Origin: Methanoculleus sp. UBA77
GTDB taxonomy: Archaea; Halobacteriota; Methanomicrobia; Methanomicrobiales; Methanoculleaceae
Assembly: GCA_002499455.1 (NCBI GenBank)
Contig: DALN01000150.1
Location: forward strand, 1,228 to 8,588
Reading direction: 5' to 3'
Length of the DNA: 7,361 nt
Position numbers and translations under genes: made by a program. Below, one piece after another: positions 1 to 5,930 of the stretch (its first letter is position 1; the number at the start of each line of letters is the position of its first letter). The notes beneath the pieces were generated by a model that did not search any database, was not told where the DNA came from, and saw nothing but the letters and a program-made list of their open reading frames with translations.

Positions 1-669
1 GGCGATCCGGTTGACGTCGTCCACATTGGCCTTCACGGTGTGAGTGCCCTCGACGGCGTTCCAGGTCGCACTGGACGTGCCACCGTTCGAGGTCACCGTG
101 ACCGATGCACCCGGGGCAATCGACTGAACGTAGTTGTCGGACCAGACGCCGGGCCCGGCGGCCCCATCATCGAACGTGAAAAGGACGCCGTGCTTCACGC
201 CGGCTGGCGTAGGAGCGTCACCCTTGTTCTGGATAACCGCTTTTAGTGTCACCGCACTCCCGGCTACCGGGCTTGCCGGTTCCCAGGAGATATCAGTCAC
301 CACGAGGTCCGGTTTTCCGGAGGGGTTCGGGGTCGGTGTTACAGTTGGTGTCGGCGTAGGATTTACGGTCGGATTGGATACATCGACTTTGACAGGGCTG
401 CTCAGCGCATAGGTTCCGGCATCGATGATTATGGTGCCGTTGCCGATGGCCTGCATTGCAGCCTGTATCACTTTGCTGTCGTCTGTCCCCGCTGTACCAC
501 TGCTGATTACCTGACCTGTGCTGTCTTCTGCAATGATCTTTGTGCCTTCACTGTACACAAGTACATCGTAGGTACCCTGTGATACCTCCTGACTTGGCGC
601 AGCCTGTACCGGTGCAGTTATTGCAAACACCAGAAACAGGGTTAACGCAAGTAATAGGGGTTTTTTCAT
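1..669 (-). CDS. Secreted CARDB-domain surface protein (N-terminal part, cut by window edge)
   Basis: The minus-strand reading frame stays open from the ATG at 669 to the window edge (223 codons; the C-terminus lies outside). Residues 1-23 form a signal peptide: KK, a hydrophobic run LLLALTLFLVFAITAP, then a VQA cleavage site. Residues about 33-95 (from YDVLVYSEG through GTDDSKVIQAAMQAI to AGTYALSS) resemble the opening segment of right-handed beta-helix (pectate-lyase-like) surface proteins. Residues 99-118 are a Pro/Thr/Asn linker. From about residue 120 (PDLVVTDISWEPASP...VTLKAVIQNKGD) the sequence reads as a CARDB domain, an Ig-like extracellular adhesion module. Visible roles are export and surface binding or scaffolding; no catalytic site is seen. 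The start is fixed by AGGAG 7 nt upstream and by the signal peptide. More CARDB or other surface domains probably follow beyond the edge. Ligand and function are unknown. Confidence 0.85.
   Translation of the reverse strand, partial: MKKPLLLALTLFLVFAITAPVQAAPSQEVSQGTYDVLVYSEGTKIIAEDSTGQVISSGTAGTDDSKVIQAAMQAIGNGTIIIDAGTYALSSPVKVDVSNPTVNPTPTPTVTPTPNPSGKPDLVVTDISWEPASPVAGSAVTLKAVIQNKGDAPTPAGVKHGVLFTFDDGAAGPGVWSDNYVQSIAPGASVTVTSNGGTSSATWNAVEGTHTVKANVDDVNRIA
316..375 (-). repeat. Pro/Thr linker coding repeat
   Basis: This stretch encodes residues 99-118 of the CARDB protein, a run of Asn-Pro-Thr and Thr-Pro units joining the N-terminal module to the CARDB domain. Such linkers are typical of extracellular modular proteins and tend to vary in length by slippage. 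It is low-complexity sequence rather than a mobile repeat. Confidence 0.6.
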
Positions 670-676
670 GTCTATT

Positions 677-681
677 CTCCT
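677..681 (-). promoter_or_regulatory. Shine-Dalgarno site of the CARDB gene
   Basis: On the minus strand this reads AGGAG, 7 nt before the ATG at 669. It fixes the start and shows that this gene is translated from a leadered mRNA. Confidence 0.75.
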
Positions 682-686
682 AGATT

Positions 687-733
687 TGCCCTCCGGGGGA
701 GCCATTTGGCTCCCAGAACGGTGGGTGAGGGCA
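687..733 (-). repeat. Nested inverted repeats in the mRNA leader of the CARDB gene
   Basis: An outer 7-bp pair, TGCCCTC at 687-693 and GAGGGCA at 727-733, encloses an 8-bp pair, GGGAGCCA at 697-704 and TGGCTCCC at 707-714. Both are perfect. The predicted transcript starts near 743-745, so the whole structure would lie in the 5' leader just ahead of the Shine-Dalgarno site. It could stabilise the mRNA, control translation or act as a DNA-binding site. No riboswitch class is recognised. Confidence 0.55.
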
Positions 734-746
734 GACGACCCTCAGA

Positions 747-796
747 ACTAGTTGCTCTTTTTGATATTTATAGTTATTCTTTTTTTGATACTAGTT
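747..796. repeat. Paired ACTAGTT repeats flanking the TATA box
   Basis: ACTAGTT occurs at 747-753 and again at 790-796, 43 bp apart, with the candidate TATA box between them. The core ACTAGT is itself palindromic. Between and partly overlapping them is an imperfect direct repeat, GTTGCTCTTTTTGATA at 751-766 and a related copy at 773-790. Placement on both sides of TATA would suit a transcription-factor operator, but AT-rich DNA produces such matches by chance. Confidence 0.35.
764..774 (-). promoter_or_regulatory. Archaeal TATA box for the CARDB gene
   Basis: On the minus strand this reads ACTATAAATAT, preceded by a purine-rich A tract (AAAAAAAGAATA) that suits a BRE element. Start of transcription is expected about 25 nt downstream, near 743-745, giving a leader of about 75 nt. 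This is inferred by pattern only. Confidence 0.55.
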
Positions 797-845
797 ATAA
801 ATTGGGATATTGGATATTTGCGACAATATAGTCGTTAATTTTGTG

Positions 846-857
846 AATATGCATATT
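846..857. repeat. 12-bp perfect palindrome AATATGCATATT
   Basis: The sequence reads the same on both strands. It lies in the AT-rich block about 75 bp upstream of the CARDB TATA box and about 30 bp from a TATA-like motif at 884-892. It could be a dimeric regulator site; chance is also possible given the AT content. Confidence 0.3.
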
Positions 858-883
858 TAAAAAACATTATGGTTCTGAGATGT

Positions 884-892
884 GATATATAC
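884..892 (+). promoter_or_regulatory. Possible TATA box, direction uncertain
   Basis: The GATATATAC core is nearly symmetric, so it could serve either strand. If it acts on the plus strand, transcription would start near 912 and run into the short ORF at 964-1059. Confidence 0.25.
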
Positions 893-963
893 CAAAATGT
901 ATTTATCCGCTTTTCTTGTGCGGTTCTATCCGCGCTTCTGCAAATCGGCGGCAGGAGATCTGC

Positions 964-1059
964 ATGATGGTTTTTGTTCTCTGCCTGGTGGAGGCCCGCA
1001 CCAGCCTTTTCGGTCGGACGGTTACCGGTGACGATCGTGACGGGACCGGGACTCTCTGA
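964..1059 (+). CDS. Possible 31-residue small protein
   Basis: Two adjacent ATG codons at 964 and 967 follow AGGAG (953-957) at a normal 6-nt spacing. A TATA-like motif lies about 75 bp further upstream. The peptide starts MMVFVLCLVEARTSLFGRTV and ends at TGA 1057-1059; its first nine residues are hydrophobic and the rest is polar and charged. I do not recognise it. The combination of promoter, ribosome site and ORF is suggestive, but the ORF is short and the region may be decayed DNA, so this is a weak call. Confidence 0.2.
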   Translation: MMVFVLCLVEARTSLFGRTVTGDDRDGTGTL

Positions 1060-1110
1060 GATGGGTCGGCACGTTGGTGGCACAGGCCGGACATCAGGCC
1101 TATTGGGCAC

Positions 1111-1272
1111 AGAATCCGTAAGATAGAAGTATTCCGTCTCCAGAACGTTCTCTCTGTAGATGAAGTCCGGCAGGGTCCCGGTTGCCCGGCCCATCTGGCA
1201 GGTCCGGGAAACGGGGTCGAAGGGGCTGTCCTGGGTGAAGAGCGCAGCGAGTTGTGCCCGTAGCCGGATCAT
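1111..1272 (-). pseudogene. Coding-like fragment, possible decayed gene
   Basis: On the minus strand from the ATG at 1272, about 54 codons show strong coding character: roughly 80% G or C in third positions over the first 46 codons, with A/T-richer second positions. The text starts MIRLRAQLAALFTQDSPFDP and runs on through PDFIYRENVLETEYFYLTDS. Below about 1110 the same frame continues to 835 but becomes Pro/Arg-rich and loses this character, as expected after a frameshift or deletion. GGAGG lies only 3 nt before the ATG, which is short. I recognise no family. Alternatives are a lineage-specific protein of about 146 residues or chance in GC-rich DNA. Confidence 0.3.
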
Positions 1273-1515
1273 CGGCCTCCGGCCGTTTTGATGATGATGC
1301 ATATGCTGTCCGCTGGCGATCCACGCGGCCTGAGTTCCTCGGGGTGCCCGGGTGCTTCCCGAAACCTGCTGGCGCCGATACGGCTCGTTGCTCTCGAGTT
1401 TGCCCGTATCACCGGCAGACACTCTCCTGACATGGCAGCATACTCGTTACGCCGCGTGATGGCTCGTGCAACCTGTCTTCCCCGCCAGGATCCGATCTGC
1501 GATATCTGGAGATCC

Positions 1516-1581
1516 ATTTTTATAGCAGGAGTTTGATGGATAGTGAGCGGGCTTACAGGCACACACTGAACGGCTTATACG
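1516..1581 (+). promoter_or_regulatory. Two candidate TATA boxes for the glycosyltransferase gene
   Basis: TTTTTATAG at 1516-1524 would place the transcript start near 1545 with a leader of about 85 nt. GGCTTATAC around 1572-1580 would place it near 1602 with a leader of about 27 nt, still including the ribosome site at 1619-1624. The sequence alone does not separate them. Confidence 0.3.
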
Positions 1582-1618
1582 GTGCCTGGCTCTGGAATTC
1601 ATGAATCTCCCGGATAAT

Positions 1619-1624
1619 TGAGGA
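1619..1624 (+). promoter_or_regulatory. Shine-Dalgarno site of the glycosyltransferase gene
   Basis: TGAGGA lies 4 nt before the ATG at 1629. It overlaps a two-codon ATG-AAA-TGA in another frame whose stop overlaps the true start. The 1629 start is supported because the N-terminal beta strand of the family begins right after it. Confidence 0.5.
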
Positions 1625-1628
1625 TGAA

Positions 1629-2786
1629 ATGAACCTGTGTCTTGTGAATCATTCTGATATACCGAGAGCCGAAGTCTTTACCCTGGGCCAGCACCTGGGC
1701 GAACGGGGGCATCAGGTTACCGTTCTTTATCCAACTGACGGAAAACACATTCCCCCTCAGGGAAAAATAGATATAGTCCCCTTTCCTGCACGATTTCTAC
1801 CGAAGATCCATTACGTTCTCCCCAACTTTCGCAGGCAGTATCAGCTGCTGCACGAGTTCACATCCCGTGAGGGATGCGAGTTGATCCAGGCCTGTGACTA
1901 TGACTACCTTACCTCGGTGCCTCCCATCCTCCTGAAGAGGAATGCCGGCACACCTCTTGTTCTCACGACAGATGCTTTCCCGGGGCTCTCCTGGTTCTTT
2001 GGAGACAGGTTCGTTGACGGGGTGGCCCGGATCTATACACGGACTGCCGGGAAACGGATCCTCAACGCGTATGACAGGCTGGTTCTCCTGAGCAACAGGC
2101 TGGTGAACGACGCCGTAACTCTGGATGTTCCGCACGAGAAGATCCGTGTCATCCCTATAGGAGTGGACGTAGCACGGTTCCGGCCGGGGGTGGACAGCTC
2201 CGATCTGCGCTCCAGTCTCGGCATCCGGGACGACGAGCTGGTTGTCCTCTTTGTGGGGAGACTGGCCCTTGTCAAGAGGGTCGACATGCTCATAGACCTC
2301 TCCCGGCTGCTCTTAAGGGAGCAGGTCAAGTTCCGTATGGTGATAGTCGGGGATGGAGAATACGGTGAATATTATCGGCAGATGGCACAGGGGGTAGAGA
2401 ATGTGATGTTCCTGGGTTCCGTCCCCTCGGCCGACATGCCCCGGTATTATGCGCTTGCCGACCTGGTGATCCTGCCATCCCTCTCCGAAGGCCTCCCCAA
2501 TGTGTTGCTGGAGGCTTCAGCTTCGGCAAAGCCCGTTATCGCAACGGACGTCGGGGGGATCTCTGATATTGTCCTCCATGGCACTTCGGGGTATCTTGTC
2601 GACGCAGGAGACCTCCGCTCGCTGTACACCCGCACAATGCAGTTGCTTGATGCTCCGGATCAGGCGAGGCGAATGGGATGGGCAGGTTTCGAGCATGTGA
2701 GCGAACACTTCAACTGGCGGGCTGTCACTGATGCTTACGAGGCGATGTACCTGGAGATGCTGGCTGTGAGCTCCGACAGCTCTTAG
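1629..2786 (+). CDS. GT4-type (GT-B fold) glycosyltransferase
   Basis: This 385-residue protein has the full length and both Rossmann-like halves of a GT-B retaining glycosyltransferase. The acceptor-side half opens with MNLCLVNHSDIPRAEVFTLG and an EVF...HLGERGHQVTVLYP segment (residues 15-35). The linker IPIGVDVARFRP (176-186) precedes the donor-binding half, with FVGRLALVKRVD (208-219), VIVGDGE (238-244) and the family signature EGLPNVLLE, in which E287 and E295 form the EX7E motif. By family knowledge it transfers a sugar from an activated nucleotide donor, probably at the cytoplasmic face of the membrane. No transmembrane segment is seen. Donor and acceptor cannot be told. The nearby deacetylase and ATP-grasp genes suggest surface-glycan assembly. 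It appears to be transcribed alone and faces a convergent gene. Confidence 0.93.
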   Translation: MNLCLVNHSDIPRAEVFTLGQHLGERGHQVTVLYPTDGKHIPPQGKIDIVPFPARFLPKIHYVLPNFRRQYQLLHEFTSREGCELIQACDYDYLTSVPPILLKRNAGTPLVLTTDAFPGLSWFFGDRFVDGVARIYTRTAGKRILNAYDRLVLLSNRLVNDAVTLDVPHEKIRVIPIGVDVARFRPGVDSSDLRSSLGIRDDELVVLFVGRLALVKRVDMLIDLSRLLLREQVKFRMVIVGDGEYGEYYRQMAQGVENVMFLGSVPSADMPRYYALADLVILPSLSEGLPNVLLEASASAKPVIATDVGGISDIVLHGTSGYLVDAGDLRSLYTRTMQLLDAPDQARRMGWAGFEHVSEHFNWRAVTDAYEAMYLEMLAVSSDSS

Positions 2787-2878
2787 CCGGGGCTCATTGG
2801 ACATGGGAGATGTATGGAATGCCATTCCGGGTCGGATCTCTCCCGGACGTCGCTTTCCCGAAGAGGACAGGCTGTGAC

Positions 2879-2916
2879 CCGGGCCATGACTGTCTTCTGA
2901 AAAGTCCCGGGCCCGG
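2879..2916. terminator. Weak inverted repeat between convergent genes
   Basis: CCGGGCC at 2879-2885 pairs with GGCCCGG at 2910-2916 across a 24-nt loop. Each arm also contains the palindrome CCCGGG. It lies between the ends of the glycosyltransferase and the membrane hydrolase genes. A pyrimidine-rich stretch (TATTCCCTATTC) follows on the plus strand, but there is no proper T run. A role in 3'-end formation is possible, not shown. Confidence 0.25.
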
Positions 2917-2922
2917 TATTCC

Positions 2923-3498
2923 CTATTCTATCATCAAGGTGTTGCGTACAAGGCGGCAGAGAGCGTTCTGCCGGACCCATGCCGATCCCTCGAGCCCGGT
3001 TCTTATCGCCACCGCGAGAACTGCCAGTATAACAGCAAGGAGAAGCGTCTCCGTATTTGCGAGGCCTAACAGGTCCCTCTCACAGGGGAGAACGAACAGT
3101 CCAAGTTCGCTGCCTGAGAGCGGCCAGAGGTACGCATATCCCGGAACACATGTCGTGAGGCCGTCTTCGACGAGGTGTGCCCCGAACCCCAGAGCTGCAA
3201 GACTGAAAGACTCCAGGAAATGGACCTTCAGCGGTCGGAGGGCGAGGGCAACTATGGCCGCGTACACGAAGAGAGATCCGATATTGTGGAAAGAGCCATG
3301 GAATGCCGCACCTTCTGTTATAAATCCCCCTATAGTTCCATAAAGCAACCAGTGCAGAATATCCATCGCGACATCGATGTCGGGTGAAAATGCACTGGCG
3401 ACGATGATCCAGGAGTGATCCTTCCCGACCAGTTTGTGACTTATCAGTCCCGCCAGGATAGCTATGCCTATACCAAAGATGAGGTGCTCGATGATCAT
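2923..3498 (-). CDS. YdjM/DUF457-type membrane-bound metal-dependent hydrolase
   Basis: This 191-residue integral membrane protein has about four hydrophobic segments (residues 5-24, 52-60, 73-89 and 151-167). It carries the polar motifs of the YdjM/DUF457 family: H21, SPDIDVAMD (38-46, with D40, D42 and D46), FHGSFHN (66-72, with H67 and H71) and GFGAHLVEDGLT (104-115, with H108 and D112). Together these would form an intramembrane metal site. Family members are annotated as metal-dependent hydrolases, but their substrates are largely unknown. The ATG at 3498 lacks a clear Shine-Dalgarno site (only GTGG nearby). It lies antisense between the glycosyltransferase and the ATP-grasp gene, divergent from the latter, so a functional link is possible but not indicated by an operon. 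The C-terminal tail is basic (VRQNALCRLVRN). Confidence 0.8.
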   Translation of the reverse strand: MIIEHLIFGIGIAILAGLISHKLVGKDHSWIIVASAFSPDIDVAMDILHWLLYGTIGGFITEGAAFHGSFHNIGSLFVYAAIVALALRPLKVHFLESFSLAALGFGAHLVEDGLTTCVPGYAYLWPLSGSELGLFVLPCERDLLGLANTETLLLAVILAVLAVAIRTGLEGSAWVRQNALCRLVRNTLMIE

Positions 3499-3544
3499 GG
3501 ACCCACGTCTTCGATCTCTTTGCGGGTTTGCTCGTTGCGAGAAG

Positions 3545-3554
3545 TTAATATTTT
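3545..3554 (-). promoter_or_regulatory. Possible TATA box for the membrane hydrolase gene
   Basis: On the minus strand this reads AAAATATTAA. Transcription would start near 3525, leaving a leader of about 25 nt before the ATG at 3498. The match is modest. Confidence 0.3.
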
Positions 3555-3661
3555 CCCGGCGATGTGACAGGAAAAACCGAAATCCCGCTCAGATCTTATG
3601 GACCAATCGGCAATTGTGCTCGATACTTTCTCTTTCTCATCAGATTGATGGAAGTCGTGTG

Positions 3662-3700
3662 CCTGTATGTTAAAGCAACCTAAACCTGTATGTGCAAGCA
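3662..3700. repeat. Tandem 16-bp imperfect direct repeat
   Basis: CCTGTATGTTAAAGCA at 3662-3677 and CCTGTATGTGCAAGCA at 3685-3700 match at 14 of 16 positions and start 23 bp apart, close to two helical turns. The spacer is ACCTAAA. The pair lies about 140 bp upstream of the ATP-grasp gene's TATA box and about 110 bp upstream of the hydrolase's. It is a candidate operator for either gene. Confidence 0.5.
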
Positions 3701-3837
3701 GATCGGTGATTCGCGTATTCTCGAGCCCCTGGCCTTCTGGAACTCAAATGCTGGAGAGGAAAATCCTGTTGTCTGGCGTATAGGTGAAATCCAGGGATGT
3801 AGTGTTTTACTTTCATTATCTGATATAACATTTGCAC

Positions 3838-3853
3838 AAAAAAGCCTATATAG
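3838..3853 (+). promoter_or_regulatory. Archaeal BRE/TATA promoter of the ATP-grasp cassette
   Basis: A run of six A residues followed by GCCTATATAG gives a good BRE plus TATA match. Transcription should start about 25 nt downstream, near 3874, leaving only about 12 nt before the ATG at 3886. A GGTGG motif at 3872-3876 lies at that edge, so the first gene is either translated from a very short leader or nearly leaderless. Confidence 0.55.
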
Positions 3854-3885
3854 TGTAAGTGGAGTGGTATCGGTGGTAGTTCTTC

Positions 3886-5055
3886 ATGGAAAGGGGTACA
3901 GTATTCGTGACCGACGCTCAGATGCGGAGCTCCCTTGCTGTCATCAGATCCCTTGGCAGGCAGGGTTTGCAGGTGACCGCAGGTGAGGAGACGATATGGT
4001 CGACAGGCTTTCTCTCAAAATATTGTGCCGGGAAGGTTGTGTATCCCTCTCCCCGGGAGAGTGAAAAATTTATTGAATGCCTTGTTCCTGTTCTGGAACG
4101 AGGCGATTATGATGTAATTTTTCCTGTTGCAGATGCGTGCTTAAAGCCCGTCATAGAAAACGAACGGGAGATATCACGCTACACACAAATAGCCCTTCCC
4201 CCTTCGTCGGTCTTTCAGCGAGGATTTGATAAAGGCCTCACCCTGCAGATTGCCGCGGAGAACAGTATCCCCTGCCCTAAAACCTACTTTCCCGGACGCG
4301 ACGAGGACCTCTCGCCAATCCTTGAGGCAATCGATTATCCAGTTGTCCTGAAGCCGCGGGTAGGTTCAGGAAGGCGGGGTGTAGTTATCTGTAAATCACC
4401 TGAAGAAGTGATCCTGCGGTATCGGCAGTTGGTAGAACAATTCGGGCCGATGCTGATACAGGAATACATCCCCTACGGCGGGGAACTTGGGGTCTACGCA
4501 CTGGTCAACCGACAGTGTGAGATGCGTGCCGTGACCGTGCAGCGAAGACTCCGTTCATACCCGATCGATGGTGGGCCAAGCACCCTTCGAGAGACTATCC
4601 GGAACGAACTATCGGAGACGGCAATCGATCTGGCATACAGCCTCCTTCATGCAATGCGCTGGTCCGGCGTGGCAATGGTCGAATTCCGTGTTGATGGGCG
4701 GGATGGATCTCTGAAACTCATGGAAGTGAACCCGAGGTTCTGGGGTTCATTGCAGTTGTCCATTCTCAGCGGCGTCGACTTCCCCTATCTGCTTTATAAG
4801 ATGATTATGGAAGGTGATGTCGCTCCGGTGCTGGACTACACACAGGGTGTCAAGTGTCGCTGGTTGTTGCCGGGAGAGATTCTCTGGTACCTTATTTCAC
4901 CCCAGAAATTGAAGAATATCAGGGAAATACTCCGATTTGACATCCCTGACGATATTATCTCGTTGAGTGATCCCGGACCAACTCTTGGGTTTGCACTTGC
5001 AACTCTCCGTTACTCGATGGACCGGGAGATGTGGCGATTTGTGCTCAGGCGGTGA
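3886..5055 (+). CDS. ATP-grasp carboxylate-amine ligase-like enzyme (COG3919-like)
   Basis: This 389-residue protein has the ATP-grasp layout. An N-terminal pre-ATP-grasp domain starts VFVTDAQMRSSLAVIRSLGRQGLQV (given in part: residues 6-30). Then come the ATP-binding lysine and glycine loop VVLKPRVGSGRRG (K156, 153-165), the hinge segment IQEYIPYGGE (191-200), MVEFRVD (264-270) and the metal-binding LMEVNPRFWGS (E280, N282). By family knowledge it activates a carboxylate as an acyl phosphate with ATP and joins it to a nucleophile, often an amine. Substrates are unknown here. The tail after about residue 330 is specific to the subgroup and may contact substrate or partner. It has no signal peptide or clear membrane span. 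It heads a cassette with a polysaccharide deacetylase only 5 nt downstream, suggesting that it modifies a deacetylated sugar amine. Biotin-carboxylase-like and PylC-like enzymes are related alternatives. Confidence 0.85.
   Translation: MERGTVFVTDAQMRSSLAVIRSLGRQGLQVTAGEETIWSTGFLSKYCAGKVVYPSPRESEKFIECLVPVLERGDYDVIFPVADACLKPVIENEREISRYTQIALPPSSVFQRGFDKGLTLQIAAENSIPCPKTYFPGRDEDLSPILEAIDYPVVLKPRVGSGRRGVVICKSPEEVILRYRQLVEQFGPMLIQEYIPYGGELGVYALVNRQCEMRAVTVQRRLRSYPIDGGPSTLRETIRNELSETAIDLAYSLLHAMRWSGVAMVEFRVDGRDGSLKLMEVNPRFWGSLQLSILSGVDFPYLLYKMIMEGDVAPVLDYTQGVKCRWLLPGEILWYLISPQKLKNIREILRFDIPDDIISLSDPGPTLGFALATLRYSMDREMWRFVLRR
5047..5055 (+). promoter_or_regulatory. Shine-Dalgarno site overlapping the ATP-grasp stop codon
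   Basis: AGGCGGTGA contains GGTGA, which pairs with the 16S 3' end and includes the TGA stop of the ATP-grasp gene. The deacetylase ATG follows 5 nt later. This geometry favours translational coupling and decides the 5061 start over an upstream GTG at 5031. Confidence 0.6.
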
Positions 5056-5060
5056 CACGG

Positions 5061-5930
5061 ATGATCAACGCGCTCAGTATCGATCTGGAGTATTGGTGGT
5101 GCAATGAATTTCTCACGAATCACCTGCCTGATGAGAGAGAAGATCTCCTTCGGGAATCGCTGAACCCCCTTCTCGAACTTCTCGATAAAAAGGATATACG
5201 GGCCACTTTCTTTGTTCTTGGAGCGGTTGCGGAGGCGTATCCCGATATTGTGGCGGATATATTCGAAAAGGGACATGAGATTGGCTGCCATGCCTACTCT
5301 CATAAAACGCTCTACGAGTTGAGCGCCCCTGAATTCGAACGGGAGATAAAGCAATGCCTGTCTCTGCTCGCCAGGTATCATCCGCAGGGATTCAGGGCCC
5401 CAAGTTTCTCATTGAATAATGACACCCGATGGGCTCTGGACATCCTGCAGAAGCATGGGTTCCAATATGATTCAAGCATATTCCCGGTGCGAACGAACCT
5501 TTATGGTGTTCCTAAGGCACCCCTTGGTGTATATCGGCCCTCAAGAGACGATGTTACAAGACATGATCCGGAAGGTACGATCGTAGAATTTCCTTTAACC
5601 GCTCTGAAGATTGGCCTCAATGTCCCTATTGCAGGTGGATTTTATCTCCGTCTCCTGCCGCGATGGTTCCTCTCCTGGGGAATAAGGCAGGTGAACAGAA
5701 ATCGGCCCGCAAACATCTACGTACACCCGCATGACGTATTTCCGAGTGCCCCACAACTCAACCTGCCTGCCTTCCCGAAATTTATCACGTATCATGGGGC
5801 TGCAGATTCACTGGCTAAACTGCAGCATCTGGTAGATAGGTTCTCGTTTAAACCCATTTGTGACATTTTAGAAGATGTTGGCAGCGAGACCGGCCTCCCC
5901 TCTGCCACAACGTTTGCAAGTGCAGTTTGA
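5061..5930 (+). CDS. NodB-type polysaccharide deacetylase (PEP-CTERM/XrtA-locus-like)
   Basis: This 289-residue protein is a carbohydrate esterase 4 (NodB homology) deacetylase that removes N- or O-acetyl groups from glycans. Motif 1 is SIDLEYWW with D8 and E10; the core strand is ATFFVLGAVAEAYPDIV (48-64). Motif 2 HEIGCHAYSH supplies metal ligands H77 and H81, motif 3 GFRAPSFS includes R112, and YVHPHDV (220-226) supplies the late histidine. The pattern matches the subgroup found in exopolysaccharide and exosortase-type loci of bacteria, where the first motif is D-x-E rather than DD. No signal peptide is present, so it probably acts in the cytoplasm on a lipid-linked or nucleotide-linked sugar. 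The ATG at 5061 is chosen because the first beta strand starts at once and a Shine-Dalgarno site is present; an upstream GTG at 5031 would overlap the ATP-grasp gene by 25 nt. Confidence 0.9.
   Translation: MINALSIDLEYWWCNEFLTNHLPDEREDLLRESLNPLLELLDKKDIRATFFVLGAVAEAYPDIVADIFEKGHEIGCHAYSHKTLYELSAPEFEREIKQCLSLLARYHPQGFRAPSFSLNNDTRWALDILQKHGFQYDSSIFPVRTNLYGVPKAPLGVYRPSRDDVTRHDPEGTIVEFPLTALKIGLNVPIAGGFYLRLLPRWFLSWGIRQVNRNRPANIYVHPHDVFPSAPQLNLPAFPKFITYHGAADSLAKLQHLVDRFSFKPICDILEDVGSETGLPSATTFASAV

Larger units (their letters stand above)
775..1628. other. Long intergenic region without a convincing intact gene
   Basis: Positions 775-910 are strongly AT-rich, with a tandem GGATATT pair at 805-818, a 12-bp palindrome at 846-857 and a TATA-like motif at 884-892. 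From about 911 to 1500 the DNA is GC-rich like coding DNA. Open frames exist on both strands, but none gives a recognisable protein over its whole length. The best coding signal is on the minus strand at 1111-1272. No tRNA, rRNA, CRISPR array or insertion-sequence ends were seen. Confidence 0.6.
3499..3885. other. Divergent intergenic region with promoters and a tandem repeat
   Basis: This 387-bp region separates the divergent hydrolase and ATP-grasp genes. It holds a weak minus-strand TATA candidate near 3545-3554, a tandem imperfect repeat at 3662-3700 and a good plus-strand BRE/TATA at 3838-3853. The rest shows no convincing coding frame and no RNA gene that I recognise. Its length exceeds what two promoters need, so regulatory elements or a lost gene are possible. 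Confidence 0.55.

Noticed and set aside
316..375. Tandem repeat as a CRISPR or mobile element
   Set aside because: It is the coding sequence of a Pro/Thr linker, with short irregular units and no spacers.
1281..1313. CATATG followed by CATCATCATCA on the minus strand, resembling an NdeI/His-tag vector junction
   Set aside because: There are only three His codons, the flanks are ordinary genomic DNA and no vector sequence is present; coincidence is the simpler explanation.
835..1422. 195-codon minus-strand ORF as an intact gene
   Set aside because: Only the middle part has coding character. The ends are low-quality Pro/Arg-rich or AT-rich text and no family is recognisable, so only the fragment 1111-1272 is reported.
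1536..1604. 22-codon ORF with AGGAG upstream, ahead of the glycosyltransferase gene, as a leader peptide
   Set aside because: Either candidate TATA box would start transcription downstream of its ATG, and the peptide shows no attenuator-like features.
2810..3343. 177-codon plus-strand ORF opposite the membrane hydrolase
   Set aside because: It is Arg/Ser/Pro-rich and antisense to a gene with clear family motifs; it is a shadow frame.
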